A stretch of 64,000 bases of DNA from contig JBEKKV010000001.1 in assembly GCA_050010555.1 (NCBI GenBank), positions 62,001 to 126,000 of the forward strand, written 5' to 3'. Of this stretch, positions 32,837 through 40,664 are shown in pieces. Below the pieces are notes generated by a model. The model was given only the letters and a program-made list of their open reading frames with translations. It had not been told where the DNA came from and searched no databases. This DNA comes from JALHUB01 sp050010555. GTDB taxonomy: Bacteria; Chloroflexota; Dehalococcoidia; DSTF01; JALHUB01. Every line of letters starts with the position of its first letter. The stretch's first letter is position 1. Both the position numbers and the translations under genes were made by a program.

Positions 32837-33890
32837 AGGCGCTAGCTCGCAATCCGGTTGGCAGATCCGCGTACTGCCCGTGCGACACGGAGTTCACCAG
32901 CACTTTTGCGCCGCCCATATCGAACTGGAAGTCCATGCGATAGAGGCCAAGGCGCTCCATCTCGGCGCAGACGGCCGCCCGCCGATCCGGTTCGCAGTAG
33001 ATCAGAAGGAAGCCGCCGCCGCCGGCGCCCGTCACCTTGCCGCCGATCGCGCCCTGGGCAATCGCCCGCTCGTAGACGCTGTCGATGCGCGCGTTCGTGA
33101 CGCCGCCGGCCAGCCGCTTCTTCTGCTCCCAGGTGTCGCGCAGGATGCGACCGACTCGCGGCAGGTCGGCCTGCTCCAGCGATTGCTTGACCTCCTGCGC
33201 AGCCTCCTTCAGGTAGTGCAGCGCCTCGATAACCTCGGCGTTCTTCTCCCGCGTCGCCCGGCGCTGATCGTTGCCGATATTGCCGGCACTGCGGGCGGAG
33301 CCGAGGAAGAAAAGCAGCAGCCTCTCTCGCAGGCGCTGGCGAACATCGCTGTCCAGCTCCAATGGCGCTACCTCGACGCCAGCGTCGTCGAAATAGATGC
33401 AGTTCAGGCCTCCGAAAGCCGCCGCGTACTGGTCTTGCTTGCCGCATGGCCGCCCAAGCTTCTCGCTTTCGATGCGATAGGCCATGTCTGCTACTTGCTT
33501 CGGCCCCAAGCGCTGCCCGACGAGTGTGCTGAACGCCTTGATCAGCGCCACGGCTACCGAGCTTGAGGAGCCGAGCCCCGTACCGGGCGGAATCTCCGAC
33601 GCCAGGAAGACTGAAAAGCCCTGGTTTACTCCGAACTCGTGCAGGACGGCCCGCGGCAGGCGCAGGTCGCCGTCCCAGATGGGCTTCTCATGACTTAGCC
33701 AGCGATTGAAGCAGCGGTAGTCGGATGAGCTTATGTGGACGCCTTCTCCCTCGTTGGGGTGAACGAACGCATAGAAGTACTTGTCGATAGCGGCGCTAAC
33801 GACCATCCCTCCATACGGGCCGTAGTACTCCTCCAGGTCGGTGCCGCCACCGGCCAGGCTGATCCGCACGGGTGCTCGTACAAGCAGCAT
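32829..33890 (-). CDS. hddA: D-glycero-alpha-D-manno-heptose 7-phosphate kinase
   Basis: From ATG 33890 (MLLVRAPVRISLAGGGTDL), preceded by GGAG nine bases upstream; 353 residues. GHMP kinase motifs: PGTGLGSSSSVAVAL (ATP loop, motif 2), and KVTGAGGGGFLL (motif 3). The N-terminal GGGTDLEEYY with GGMVVSAAIDKY is typical of HddA and related sugar kinases. It phosphorylates C1 of heptose 7-phosphate in the GDP-heptose route. Its start lies inside the 3' end of hddC (95-base overlap). Fucokinase-like GHMP members are an alternative, but context favours heptose. Confidence 0.9.
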   Translation of the reverse strand: MLLVRAPVRISLAGGGTDLEEYYGPYGGMVVSAAIDKYFYAFVHPNEGEGVHISSSDYRCFNRWLSHEKPIWDGDLRLPRAVLHEFGVNQGFSVFLASEIPPGTGLGSSSSVAVALIKAFSTLVGQRLGPKQVADMAYRIESEKLGRPCGKQDQYAAAFGGLNCIYFDDAGVEVAPLELDSDVRQRLRERLLLFFLGSARSAGNIGNDQRRATREKNAEVIEALHYLKEAAQEVKQSLEQADLPRVGRILRDTWEQKKRLAGGVTNARIDSVYERAIAQGAIGGKVTGAGGGGFLLIYCEPDRRAAVCAEMERLGLYRMDFQFDMGGAKVLVNSVSHGQYADLPTGLRASAYV

Positions 33891-34665
33891 CTTCGTTGTC
33901 TCCATCAAACTCAGGTGGGCGGGAACTCTCGCTGCCGGATGAAAGATGTGCGACTTCGACTCTCCCGGACCCCAGGTCGCGCTCGGCCTGGACATAGCGT
34001 TCTGGAGAGCCGATGTCGAGGAAATAGCTATCGCTCAGGTAGGCGAGGACCGATTCGCTCCGCTCCAGCAGGAGAGGGATGAGCTGATCGCCGAAATCGA
34101 AGAATGAGTCCGGTGGTATGAAGCGCAGGACCGACGGCTCGACCGCGTACACGCCGGTATTCGCCCAGTGCGATGCGGTCTCTCCAGGTGCCGGTTTCTC
34201 GCGGAAGCGCCGCACTATGCCGTCGCCGTCCACCTCCGCGATGCCGCAGCGTTCCGGCTCGTCGGTCGGGTACAGCGCCATCGTCAGGGCCGCGCCGCCG
34301 CTGCGATGAGACTCCGCGAGTGCGGAGAGATCGATGTCGGTCAGCACGTCGCCGTAGAGGACAAAGAAGGTTTCGTCGAAGAAGCGCTCCAGCTTCTTGA
34401 CGGCGCCGGCCGAGCCCAGCAGCGTTTCCTCTTGCGAGTAGGAGATGCGCACGCCGAGCTTGGAGCCGTCGCCCAGGTGCCGCCGGATTGCCCCTGGCCG
34501 GTGGTGCAGATTGACGGCGATCTCTGTGACACCGTGCCGGGCGAGCAGGGCTACCAGGCGATCGATGAGCGGCCGTCCGCCTAGCGGCAGCAACGGCTTC
34601 GGCACGCGCTCCGTGAGGGGGCGCAAGCGCCTGCCTTCGCCGGCCGCCAGGATGATCGCCTTCAT
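33796..34665 (-). CDS. hddC: D-glycero-alpha-D-manno-heptose 1-phosphate guanylyltransferase-like nucleotidyltransferase
   Basis: A 289-residue sugar nucleotidyltransferase. The N-terminal pyrophosphorylase signature LAAGEGRRLRPLTERVPKP binds the nucleotide; FFVLYGDVLTDID and ANTGVYAVEPSVL are the metal and sugar sites. The fold is complete by YFLDIGSPERYVQAERDL (about residue 230). The last 55 or so residues are unlike the family, and the final 31 codons are read out of frame with the hddA start. The extra tail may be accidental read-through coding or a natural extension. GTP specificity is inferred from the pathway only. Confidence 0.85.
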   Translation of the reverse strand: MKAIILAAGEGRRLRPLTERVPKPLLPLGGRPLIDRLVALLARHGVTEIAVNLHHRPGAIRRHLGDGSKLGVRISYSQEETLLGSAGAVKKLERFFDETFFVLYGDVLTDIDLSALAESHRSGGAALTMALYPTDEPERCGIAEVDGDGIVRRFREKPAPGETASHWANTGVYAVEPSVLRFIPPDSFFDFGDQLIPLLLERSESVLAYLSDSYFLDIGSPERYVQAERDLGSGRVEVAHLSSGSESSRPPEFDGDNEDAACTSTRADQPGRWRHRPGGVLRPVWRDGR

Positions 34666-35258
34666 GCCGCCCTTTCCTCTTCCCAGCCGCTGTTACGCAG
34701 AAACCAGCGCGCCGCCGCCTCCAGATCGGGCGCAACCCATCGGAGCGGATGGCTCCCGCCAGCACGTCGCAACGAGGGCCGCGTGCGCTTGCCGGTCAGC
34801 ACCATGACGAAGGGAATGCCCGCCGCCTGCGCCGCCTTCATGTCGCTGGGGCTGTCGCCGACGAAGCAGGTGGACTCCGGGTCGATACGGAAGCGGCGCA
34901 TCGCCTCGACGATGAGGCCGGGCCGCGGTTTGCGACAGCCGCAGCCGGCTGTGGGGGTGTGCGGGCAGCAAAGGATGGCGTCGATGCGGCCGCCGTGCGC
35001 TTCCACTTCCGCCGTCATGCGCCGGTGGATCGCGTCCAGCGTCTGGCTGCTGATGATCCCGCGTCCGACGGGCGACTGGTTGGTGACGATGACGACGCGC
35101 ACGTCGCGCTTCGCCAGCAGACGCAGGGCGTCGAGGGAGCCGGGCAGGAACTCGAACTCCTGCCAGCACTTCACATAATCGTCGCGATTGCGGTTGACGA
35201 CGCCATCGCGGTCGAGAAAGATCGTCGGCCGCGTCGGCTCGCTTTCCGCCTTCTGCAT
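34662..35258 (-). CDS. gmhB: D-glycero-beta/alpha-D-manno-heptose 1,7-bisphosphate phosphatase
   Basis: From ATG 35258, with GAGAG upstream (TTG 35270 is an alternative); 198 residues. HAD phosphatase motifs: FLDRDGVVNRNRDDYV (nucleophile Asp), VVIVTNQSPVGRG, and FVGDSPSDMKAA. The zinc loop CPHTPTAGCGCRKPRPG is the GmhB trademark. It removes the C7 phosphate from heptose 1,7-bisphosphate between HddA and HddC. It shares 4 bases with hddC downstream. A C-terminal extension of about 20 residues (RWVAPDLEAAARWF) is longer than usual. Confidence 0.92.
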   Translation of the reverse strand: MQKAESEPTRPTIFLDRDGVVNRNRDDYVKCWQEFEFLPGSLDALRLLAKRDVRVVIVTNQSPVGRGIISSQTLDAIHRRMTAEVEAHGGRIDAILCCPHTPTAGCGCRKPRPGLIVEAMRRFRIDPESTCFVGDSPSDMKAAQAAGIPFVMVLTGKRTRPSLRRAGGSHPLRWVAPDLEAAARWFLRNSGWEEERAA

Positions 35259-35275
35259 CGATTCTCTCAAATGCG

Positions 35276-37204
35276 TTACCCCGCTGTCTGGTACGTCAGC
35301 ACGATCTCGCGGTCGCGCGAGAGGTCCGTTTGCACTTCCAAGCCGTCGCCGCTCACCGGCTTGCCGTCGAGCTGCAGCGAGAGCGGCTTCGCGCCTTCCG
35401 GCAGCGACAGGCTGAGCGAGAGCGGAATGTCGCCCGTCCCGGGCTGCTTCTGGATGAACAGGCTGTACCGGGCCGTCTTTCCGCCGAGGTCCGCCACTGC
35501 CGGTGTGACGTACTGGAACGCCACCTCCCGCTTCGCGTCTTTCGGCAGGCCGAAGAAGCGCCCGAAGACGCTCTTGCCGTCCTCCTGCGTCACTTCCTGC
35601 GCGCCGGCGCTTGTGCCGTCAACGGCGATGTCCACCAGCCGGCTCGACCCTTTCGTGAACAGGCGCAGGTAGCCGCCGTAGAGGCCTTGCAGCATCAGCC
35701 GGTAGACGAGCTGCGGGTCGCGGCCCTGCTCCCAGGCGGCGAGCTGATTCTGGTAGTCGAAAGTGACGGTGCTGTGCGCGTCGCCCAGCTCGTCCAGCGC
35801 GACCTGCACCTGCATCCGCTTGTCGATGGCGATGTTCAGCTTCGTGCTGTTCACGCTGGCCTCCACCGGCATCAGGTAGTCGCCGGGCGGGTCCTGGAGC
35901 GAGCCGTCCAGCCCCATGTCATGCGCCAGCGATTGGAGCTCCGGGTTGAACGAGTAGAAGAGCGCCGTTTTGCTGTCGCGCAGCTTCTGCATCGTGTCCA
36001 GCAGCGGACTCCACTGGGAGGACGGCAGGCTCATGAGGCGCTGCAGCATGTCCTCAGCGAGAAAGGCCGTGAAGGCCTTGCGGTCGCTGCCGGGCTCCAG
36101 CGGCGTTCGCGTGAGCGCTTCCGTCGTATCGAGCACGTTCGACGGGTCCACTGTGACTCCGTACTCGCTCACGTCAATGGGGCCGGTAATGTCCAGGAGT
36201 TGCTGCAGCGTTGTCACGTTGATGCCGATGACGCCGTCGACGGGACCGCCGCCGCCCTTCTCGTAGAAGACCTGCGCCTGTTGCGCGGCCGTCGGGAAGT
36301 CGGGCGACCAGTTGGCAAGGTCTAGACCCCAACTCCAGTCCTTGAGCAGGTAGTCCTTCAGCGGCGTCGGCGGCTCCACGTACTCGTGCGAGGTCGCCTG
36401 CCACCGCTCGTTGAAGGCGATGGCGTCGGAAAACGACATCTGCTGGACGTGGCCCTGATCCAGGGTCACAACGCCGAAGACAGAGATGAGGCCGCCTGTA
36501 GGCAGAAGCTCCGCGTTGTTTTGCGCCAGCACCAGGTAGGTGCGCGGGCCCTGGAAGCCGAGGAAGTCGGGGAGGAAGGCCGATGCCTGGTCATACGTTT
36601 TCACCAGGTTCGCGATCTCGCCGCTGTGCTCGTCGACCTGGCTGACGGCGTGCCCAAGCGGCGACACGAGGCCGCCGCCGTCGATGCTCTGACGGACGGC
36701 GAGCAAGGCGTCGAGCCCGGCGCTGACCTGTTGCATGTGCGGCCTCACCCTGTCGAGAAGAGTCATCGTCTTCTCGCTCGTATCCCCGGCGGGCATCTCC
36801 CGCACCGCCCTGTACTCTTCGGCAACGGCAACGCCGGCCAGGCCGATGTCGCTGGCATCCCTGCCCATGGCGAGCACGTCCTCAGCCGTCGAAGCCTGCC
36901 GGCCCAGCCACGGCACGTGCTCCGCGAGGCGAACCAGCGGGTCGTGGCGGAGAGCGCTCTGGCAGGAGGTGAACTCCGATTCCGCCGCCTCCAGGTGGCG
37001 CTTGGTCGTCGCCAGCTCGTCTTCGGTCGCGTCCAACCGCTGTTGTTGCAGCGTGTCCTGGGCCTGGAGCAACTGCTCCCTGGCGTTGGCCGCGTCCTGG
37101 TAGAGCGGGCGGTAGTGCCACCAGCCCAGGGCAGCCACGACTGCCAGCGTGAGGACTGCTCCGAGAACCAGCTTCAAACCGAGCCGTGGCTTCCTGAGTC
37201 TCAC
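35276..37204 (-). CDS. DUF4012 domain-containing surface protein
   Basis: From GTG 37204, with AGAGAGAAC just upstream; 642 residues. A single N-terminal membrane helix (about 12-30: LVLGAVLTLAVVAALGWW) is followed by a coiled-coil-like segment (ANAREQLLQAQDTLQQQRL) and then the long extracytoplasmic DUF4012 domain, recognisable from YLVLAQNNAELLPTGG and the related WSPDFPTAAQQAQVFYEK. DUF4012 proteins are found mostly in Actinobacteria and Chloroflexota near polysaccharide genes, and are thought to relate to LCP-type cell-wall proteins; a biochemical role is not established. It sits between the sortase pair and the heptose genes. Confidence 0.85.
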   Translation of the reverse strand: MRLRKPRLGLKLVLGAVLTLAVVAALGWWHYRPLYQDAANAREQLLQAQDTLQQQRLDATEDELATTKRHLEAAESEFTSCQSALRHDPLVRLAEHVPWLGRQASTAEDVLAMGRDASDIGLAGVAVAEEYRAVREMPAGDTSEKTMTLLDRVRPHMQQVSAGLDALLAVRQSIDGGGLVSPLGHAVSQVDEHSGEIANLVKTYDQASAFLPDFLGFQGPRTYLVLAQNNAELLPTGGLISVFGVVTLDQGHVQQMSFSDAIAFNERWQATSHEYVEPPTPLKDYLLKDWSWGLDLANWSPDFPTAAQQAQVFYEKGGGGPVDGVIGINVTTLQQLLDITGPIDVSEYGVTVDPSNVLDTTEALTRTPLEPGSDRKAFTAFLAEDMLQRLMSLPSSQWSPLLDTMQKLRDSKTALFYSFNPELQSLAHDMGLDGSLQDPPGDYLMPVEASVNSTKLNIAIDKRMQVQVALDELGDAHSTVTFDYQNQLAAWEQGRDPQLVYRLMLQGLYGGYLRLFTKGSSRLVDIAVDGTSAGAQEVTQEDGKSVFGRFFGLPKDAKREVAFQYVTPAVADLGGKTARYSLFIQKQPGTGDIPLSLSLSLPEGAKPLSLQLDGKPVSGDGLEVQTDLSRDREIVLTYQTAG

Positions 37205-37298
37205 GTTCTCTCTATTCGATTTTGTGTACCCGCCCTGCGGGCAGCCAGGCTTGCCGGTCGCGCGCGTTGAGACGTTCGCGACCGGCGTCGCCTTCTTG

Positions 37299-37859
37299 TT
37301 ACGAGCCGCGCTTTGTGGCGATCCGTATCGCCGAACCGGAAACGAACAGAAGCAGGCCGCCGGCAAGCAGGGTCAGGAGCAGGCCGGAAGGCGTCGTGTC
37401 GGCGGGACCGGTGCCGGTCGAAGGCACTGTGACGTTCGCGGGCGCTGCCGCGGGCGCTGCCGCCGGCGCCGCTACTTCTACCAACACCTGGCTCGTAAGG
37501 TCGCCGCAGTTTGCGCCAACGACCACCGTTCCCGGCGTGGAGCCGACGGCCAGCGACGTCGTCGCGATTCCGTTGGCGTCCGTCATCTTCGGCGCCGCGT
37601 CAACGGTTGCGCCCGTGCCCGGTTGCGATACGACCTGGAACGTGCACTCCAACCCGGACTGGGCCACGCCCGCCTGGTTGACCACCGTGGCGGAGATCGA
37701 CACCGTGGCTCCCGTCGCCGGTGCGCTGTTGGACAGCGTCATGGTCACGCTGCCCGTGGGCGGCGGGTAGGCCAACGCTGTGCCGCCGCCAACCACCCCG
37801 ACCAGCAGGAGGCCGGCGAACAGCGCCGCCAACTTGCATCCAAAGCTAGACCACTTCAT
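37299..37859 (-). CDS. Secreted Ig-like protein with VPSTG sorting signal, probable sortase substrate
   Basis: A 186-residue surface protein. A signal peptide ends near Ala30 (GGTALA). A single Ig-like (Big_1-type) domain follows (about 36-120: GSVTMTLSNSAPATGATVS, then MTDANGIATTSLAVG), then an Ala/Pro linker. The C-terminus is a sorting signal: VPSTG at residues 145-149, a hydrophobic helix (about 160-178) and a basic tail ending KRGS. The pentapeptide fits the LPxTG pattern with Val for Leu. The sortase gene lies 42 bases upstream in the same operon, strongly suggesting an enzyme-substrate pair. Two cysteines in the Ig domain could form a disulfide. Confidence 0.8.
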   Translation of the reverse strand: MKWSSFGCKLAALFAGLLLVGVVGGGTALAYPPPTGSVTMTLSNSAPATGATVSISATVVNQAGVAQSGLECTFQVVSQPGTGATVDAAPKMTDANGIATTSLAVGSTPGTVVVGANCGDLTSQVLVEVAAPAAAPAAAPANVTVPSTGTGPADTTPSGLLLTLLAGGLLLFVSGSAIRIATKRGS

Positions 37860-37901
37860 TTCTCTTCTCCTTTTCTCCCGCGTCCCACCAGAAACGCGGG
37901 G

Positions 37902-38600
37902 CTAACCCGTTCGTAACCCGCTAGCGTGCGTTCCGTCGCCGGTGGGCAAGGCCCGCACGACTAATCGGTCACTGTATTGCCGCGACGCGGCGTCGAACGT
38001 GCCGGCGCAGGTTATCAGCGTGATCATCTCGCTGCTTGTTGCTCCGACGATCTCCGGGGTGGGCGCCGTGGCGGCCGGATAGGTGACGCTGAGAACGACC
38101 TCGTAGTCGTGGACGCTGCCGTCGGCCAGGCGGACCTCGACGGCGTCTCCCTTCTTCAGGTCTTTTAGCCGTGCGAAGACCGCCGGCCCGTAATCGTGGT
38201 AGTCAACGTGGGCGGAGAAGACGGCGTTGCCGCCGCCGCCGGGCCTGGCCGAGAAGTCGTACCAGGCGACGTCCTCCGGCCCGTTGGGTGGCTGCATCAC
38301 GCCGTCCGGGCCGATCGTCTTCACGCTCACGGGCGCGTCGACGCCGATGCTGGGAATGACGACGCGCACGGGCAGCGCCTGCTCGACCGGAGCCTGCGGC
38401 GGTCTGGGCGCCGGTGTCGGCGAGGAGGCTACAGCGGACTGCAAGCCCAGCGAGTCGCTCTTAGTGCCGTCGCTGCCGAAAATGACCCAGGCCGACCAGG
38501 CGACCGCGGCCAGCGCCACGGACGCGCCGGCCAGGCTGAGCCACAGCCGCTTTGACCGCAGCCGCGACCCGCCCGAGCGCGTGCTGTCCTTCTGTGTCAT
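37902..38600 (-). CDS. Sortase (class F-like)
   Basis: A 232-residue type II membrane protein: basic N-terminus, membrane helix about 19-41, Pro-rich linker (about 60-72) and sortase barrel. The catalytic triad is readable as His131 (FSAHVDY), Cys198 (LITCAGTFD) and Arg212 (YSDRLVVRA). The CAGTFD context and short barrel resemble class F sortases. It should cut the VPSTG signal of the downstream gene product and join it to an amine on the wall or another protein outside the cell. Its start overlaps the BY-kinase stop (ATGA, 38597-38600). Confidence 0.92.
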   Translation of the reverse strand: MTQKDSTRSGGSRLRSKRLWLSLAGASVALAAVAWSAWVIFGSDGTKSDSLGLQSAVASSPTPAPRPPQAPVEQALPVRVVIPSIGVDAPVSVKTIGPDGVMQPPNGPEDVAWYDFSARPGGGGNAVFSAHVDYHDYGPAVFARLKDLKKGDAVEVRLADGSVHDYEVVLSVTYPAATAPTPEIVGATSSEMITLITCAGTFDAASRQYSDRLVVRALPTGDGTHASGLRTG

Positions 38601-39985
38601 GCCGCTTTCGCCTCGGCCTTCTTGCGACGCTCTTTCTTCTCGCCGTCCGGCGTGTAGTAGTGGTAATAGTAGTAATAACCGCCGCCACCCCGACGCTTTA
38701 CCTTGTTCAGCACCACACCGAGCAGATGCGTCTTCGACCTTTCGAGCGCTTCGCGGGTGCGGCGAAGCGCCTGCATGCGCGTCTTGCTCGCATCGACTAC
38801 AAGCATCGTGCCGTCCACCTTGGATGCCAGGATGCTGGCGTCAGCCACGGGCAGCGTTGGCGGGCTGTCGATTATGACGACGTCCGCCTGCGAGCGCAGG
38901 GCGTCCAGCACCGCATCGAGCCGCCGGGAAGCCAGCAGTTCCGATGGGTTCGGCGGCAGAGGGCCGCTTGGAACGACCGTCAGGTTCTCGAAGCGGGTGC
39001 GCTGGGCGTAGCCGTTTAACGTCGGCTGCGGGGCGAGCAGCAGGTTGGTGAGCCCCTGCTCGTTGTTCAGCCCGAAGAAGCGGTGGATGGATGGTCGGCG
39101 CAGGTCGGAGTCGACCAGGACGACCTTCTTCCCGGCCTGAGCCATGACGAGCGCCAGGTTGGCGGCCGTCGTGCTCTTTCCCTCGCGCGGGTTTGCGCTG
39201 GTCACGAGCAACGTCTGGCCCGGCCGGTCGATTGTGCTGAACTGGATGTTCGTGCGCAGGACGCGGTAGGCCTCAGCGAAGTGGCGTCGCGACAGGGACC
39301 CGGCGATCAGGTTGTCGGCGGGGTTTTTCAGCCCGTGGAAGCGCGCTACGCCGCCCAGGGAGGGCAGACCGCTCGCTTCCAGGTCTTCCGGCGACTTGAC
39401 GGTGTCATCGAGGTATTCGATGACGAGGGCGATGCCGCCGGCCAGCAGCAGGCCGACGAAGGCGGCAAGCAAGGTGTTGATCTTGACGTTCGGCTTGATC
39501 GGCGCCGTGGGTGTGGTCGCCGCCTCGACGATGCTGACGTCGCCCGGGCGGCTGAGCTTGTCCTGCGTGTTCTCGTCGATGAACGCGGCCGCCGCCGTGT
39601 TGGCGATGTTGCTCGTTAGCGCCGGATCCGAGTCCTCGACGGATAGCCGCAGGAGCTGCGTGTCCGTCACGACGGTCACGGTCATCTTCTTCGCGAGCTG
39701 GGCGTTGCTGAGCGGCAGGTTCAGCCGGTCGATAACCGCCTGAAGGACGGGCCGCTCTTCAATTAGCTCCTTATAGGTGGACGTTAGCCTCTGGCTGGTA
39801 AGGATGTCGTTATAGGCGATGGTCCCGGGGACCTGCGTTTGGTTGACCAGCAGAGTAGCAGTGGATCGGTAGATGGGAGTAAGGGTTTTGCTGATGCCGT
39901 AGCTGGCAATCCCGCATATCAGCGTGCCGAGCACCAACAGCCACCACCAGCGACGGACCAGCGATACGTAGCGGGTGATCTCCAT
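38597..39985 (-). CDS. Polysaccharide co-polymerase / BY-kinase (Wzz domain fused to tyrosine autokinase)
   Basis: From ATG 39985 with AGGAAAGGAAT upstream; 462 residues. The N-terminal Wzz domain has two membrane helices (about 16-35 and 168-190) flanking an extracytoplasmic part. The cytoplasmic kinase has Walker A PREGKSTTAANLA, Walker A' VVLVDSDLRRPS and Walker B VVIIDSPP. The C-terminal tyrosine cluster YYYYYHYY is the autophosphorylation site. In one chain it joins the chain-length regulator and kinase, as in proteobacterial Wzc. It should control polymer length by phosphorylation cycles with the phosphatase encoded at 40173. Confidence 0.94.
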   Translation of the reverse strand: MEITRYVSLVRRWWWLLVLGTLICGIASYGISKTLTPIYRSTATLLVNQTQVPGTIAYNDILTSQRLTSTYKELIEERPVLQAVIDRLNLPLSNAQLAKKMTVTVVTDTQLLRLSVEDSDPALTSNIANTAAAAFIDENTQDKLSRPGDVSIVEAATTPTAPIKPNVKINTLLAAFVGLLLAGGIALVIEYLDDTVKSPEDLEASGLPSLGGVARFHGLKNPADNLIAGSLSRRHFAEAYRVLRTNIQFSTIDRPGQTLLVTSANPREGKSTTAANLALVMAQAGKKVVLVDSDLRRPSIHRFFGLNNEQGLTNLLLAPQPTLNGYAQRTRFENLTVVPSGPLPPNPSELLASRRLDAVLDALRSQADVVIIDSPPTLPVADASILASKVDGTMLVVDASKTRMQALRRTREALERSKTHLLGVVLNKVKRRGGGGYYYYYHYYTPDGEKKERRKKAEAKAA

Positions 39986-40026
39986 GCGGATTCCTTTCCT
40001 GCAATAGTCGGGCGCTTGCACTATGG

Positions 40027-40103
40027 TCGCTCAATCGGAGCGGGGGGCTCAATCAGGGGAAACCCCAGAGGAACGCTGGGAAAGCACCGATCCCGTGGAT
40101 CGG
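40027..40103 (-). promoter_or_regulatory. Structured leader of the BY-kinase operon
   Basis: The 187-base gap before the BY-kinase gene holds two hairpin-forming inverted repeats: GGGG/CCCC at 40056-40059 and 40063-40066, and CCGATCC/GGATCGG at 40087-40093 and 40097-40103 with a 3-base loop. The octamer GCTCAATC occurs twice (about 40029-40036 and 40047-40054). These could be operator or leader-RNA elements. No known riboswitch was recognised. Confidence 0.3.
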
Positions 40104-40172
40104 GCAGGGATCGGGTCGGTTCTGGGCGTCGTATGACCCGTCGAAGTCGGACTCTGGCGAGGGGGGTTGGCG

Positions 40173-40664
40173 CTATATGGTCGGGGTGCGCTGCTCGCGA
40201 CGCCGGCGCTCGAACTCTTCCAAAGCCGCGCGCTGCGACTCGCTGAAGGCGGCCCAGGGACGCTGGCGGCGGATGATCTGGTAGGCGTCGGCCAGGGGGT
40301 AGCCGATCGCCACAAGGACGGCGGAGGCGACGCTCGGGCTGCGGCCGATACCGCTGCGACAGTGAATGTAGACTTTGCGGCTGGCCGCTATCTCCGCGAG
40401 CGTCCAGTCGGTCGCTGCGTCAAGCTGTTCCTGGCTCGGCGCATCGCGGTCATCGACGGAGACGTGAAGGAACTTGAGGTTGTGCCGGGCAAGCGCCTCC
40501 TCATCGTCGGAGGCCTCGCTGCGCACGTCGAGGACGCTGCCGATGCCGGCCTTCGTGAGCAGTCGAAGCCGGTCAGGCGGCAACGCCGGGCCGAGCGCCA
40601 ACTCCGGCGTAATCCAGACGAACGGCGTTCGCGGGCGGAGCTTTCGCCAGAGCTTGCCGATCAT
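40173..40664 (-). CDS. Dual-specificity protein phosphatase family protein
   Basis: A 163-residue cytoplasmic phosphatase. The CX5R loop is HCRSGIGRS (Cys102, Arg108), and an acidic stretch VDDRDAP (71-77) can supply the general acid Asp. The fold is that of DSP/tyrosine phosphatases rather than the low-molecular-weight Wzb or PHP-type CpsB usually paired with BY-kinases. It lies directly upstream of the BY-kinase in the same direction, which suggests it dephosphorylates the kinase's tyrosine tail (inference). Its ATG overlaps the stop of the upstream acyltransferase (40661-40664). Confidence 0.88.
   Translation of the reverse strand: MIGKLWRKLRPRTPFVWITPELALGPALPPDRLRLLTKAGIGSVLDVRSEASDDEEALARHNLKFLHVSVDDRDAPSQEQLDAATDWTLAEIAASRKVYIHCRSGIGRSPSVASAVLVAIGYPLADAYQIIRRQRPWAAFSESQRAALEEFERRRREQRTPTI

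Noticed and set aside
39986..40172. Known riboswitch (c-di-GMP or c-di-AMP type) in the BY-kinase leader
   Set aside because: Hairpins are present, but none of the conserved core sequences of those classes could be found.
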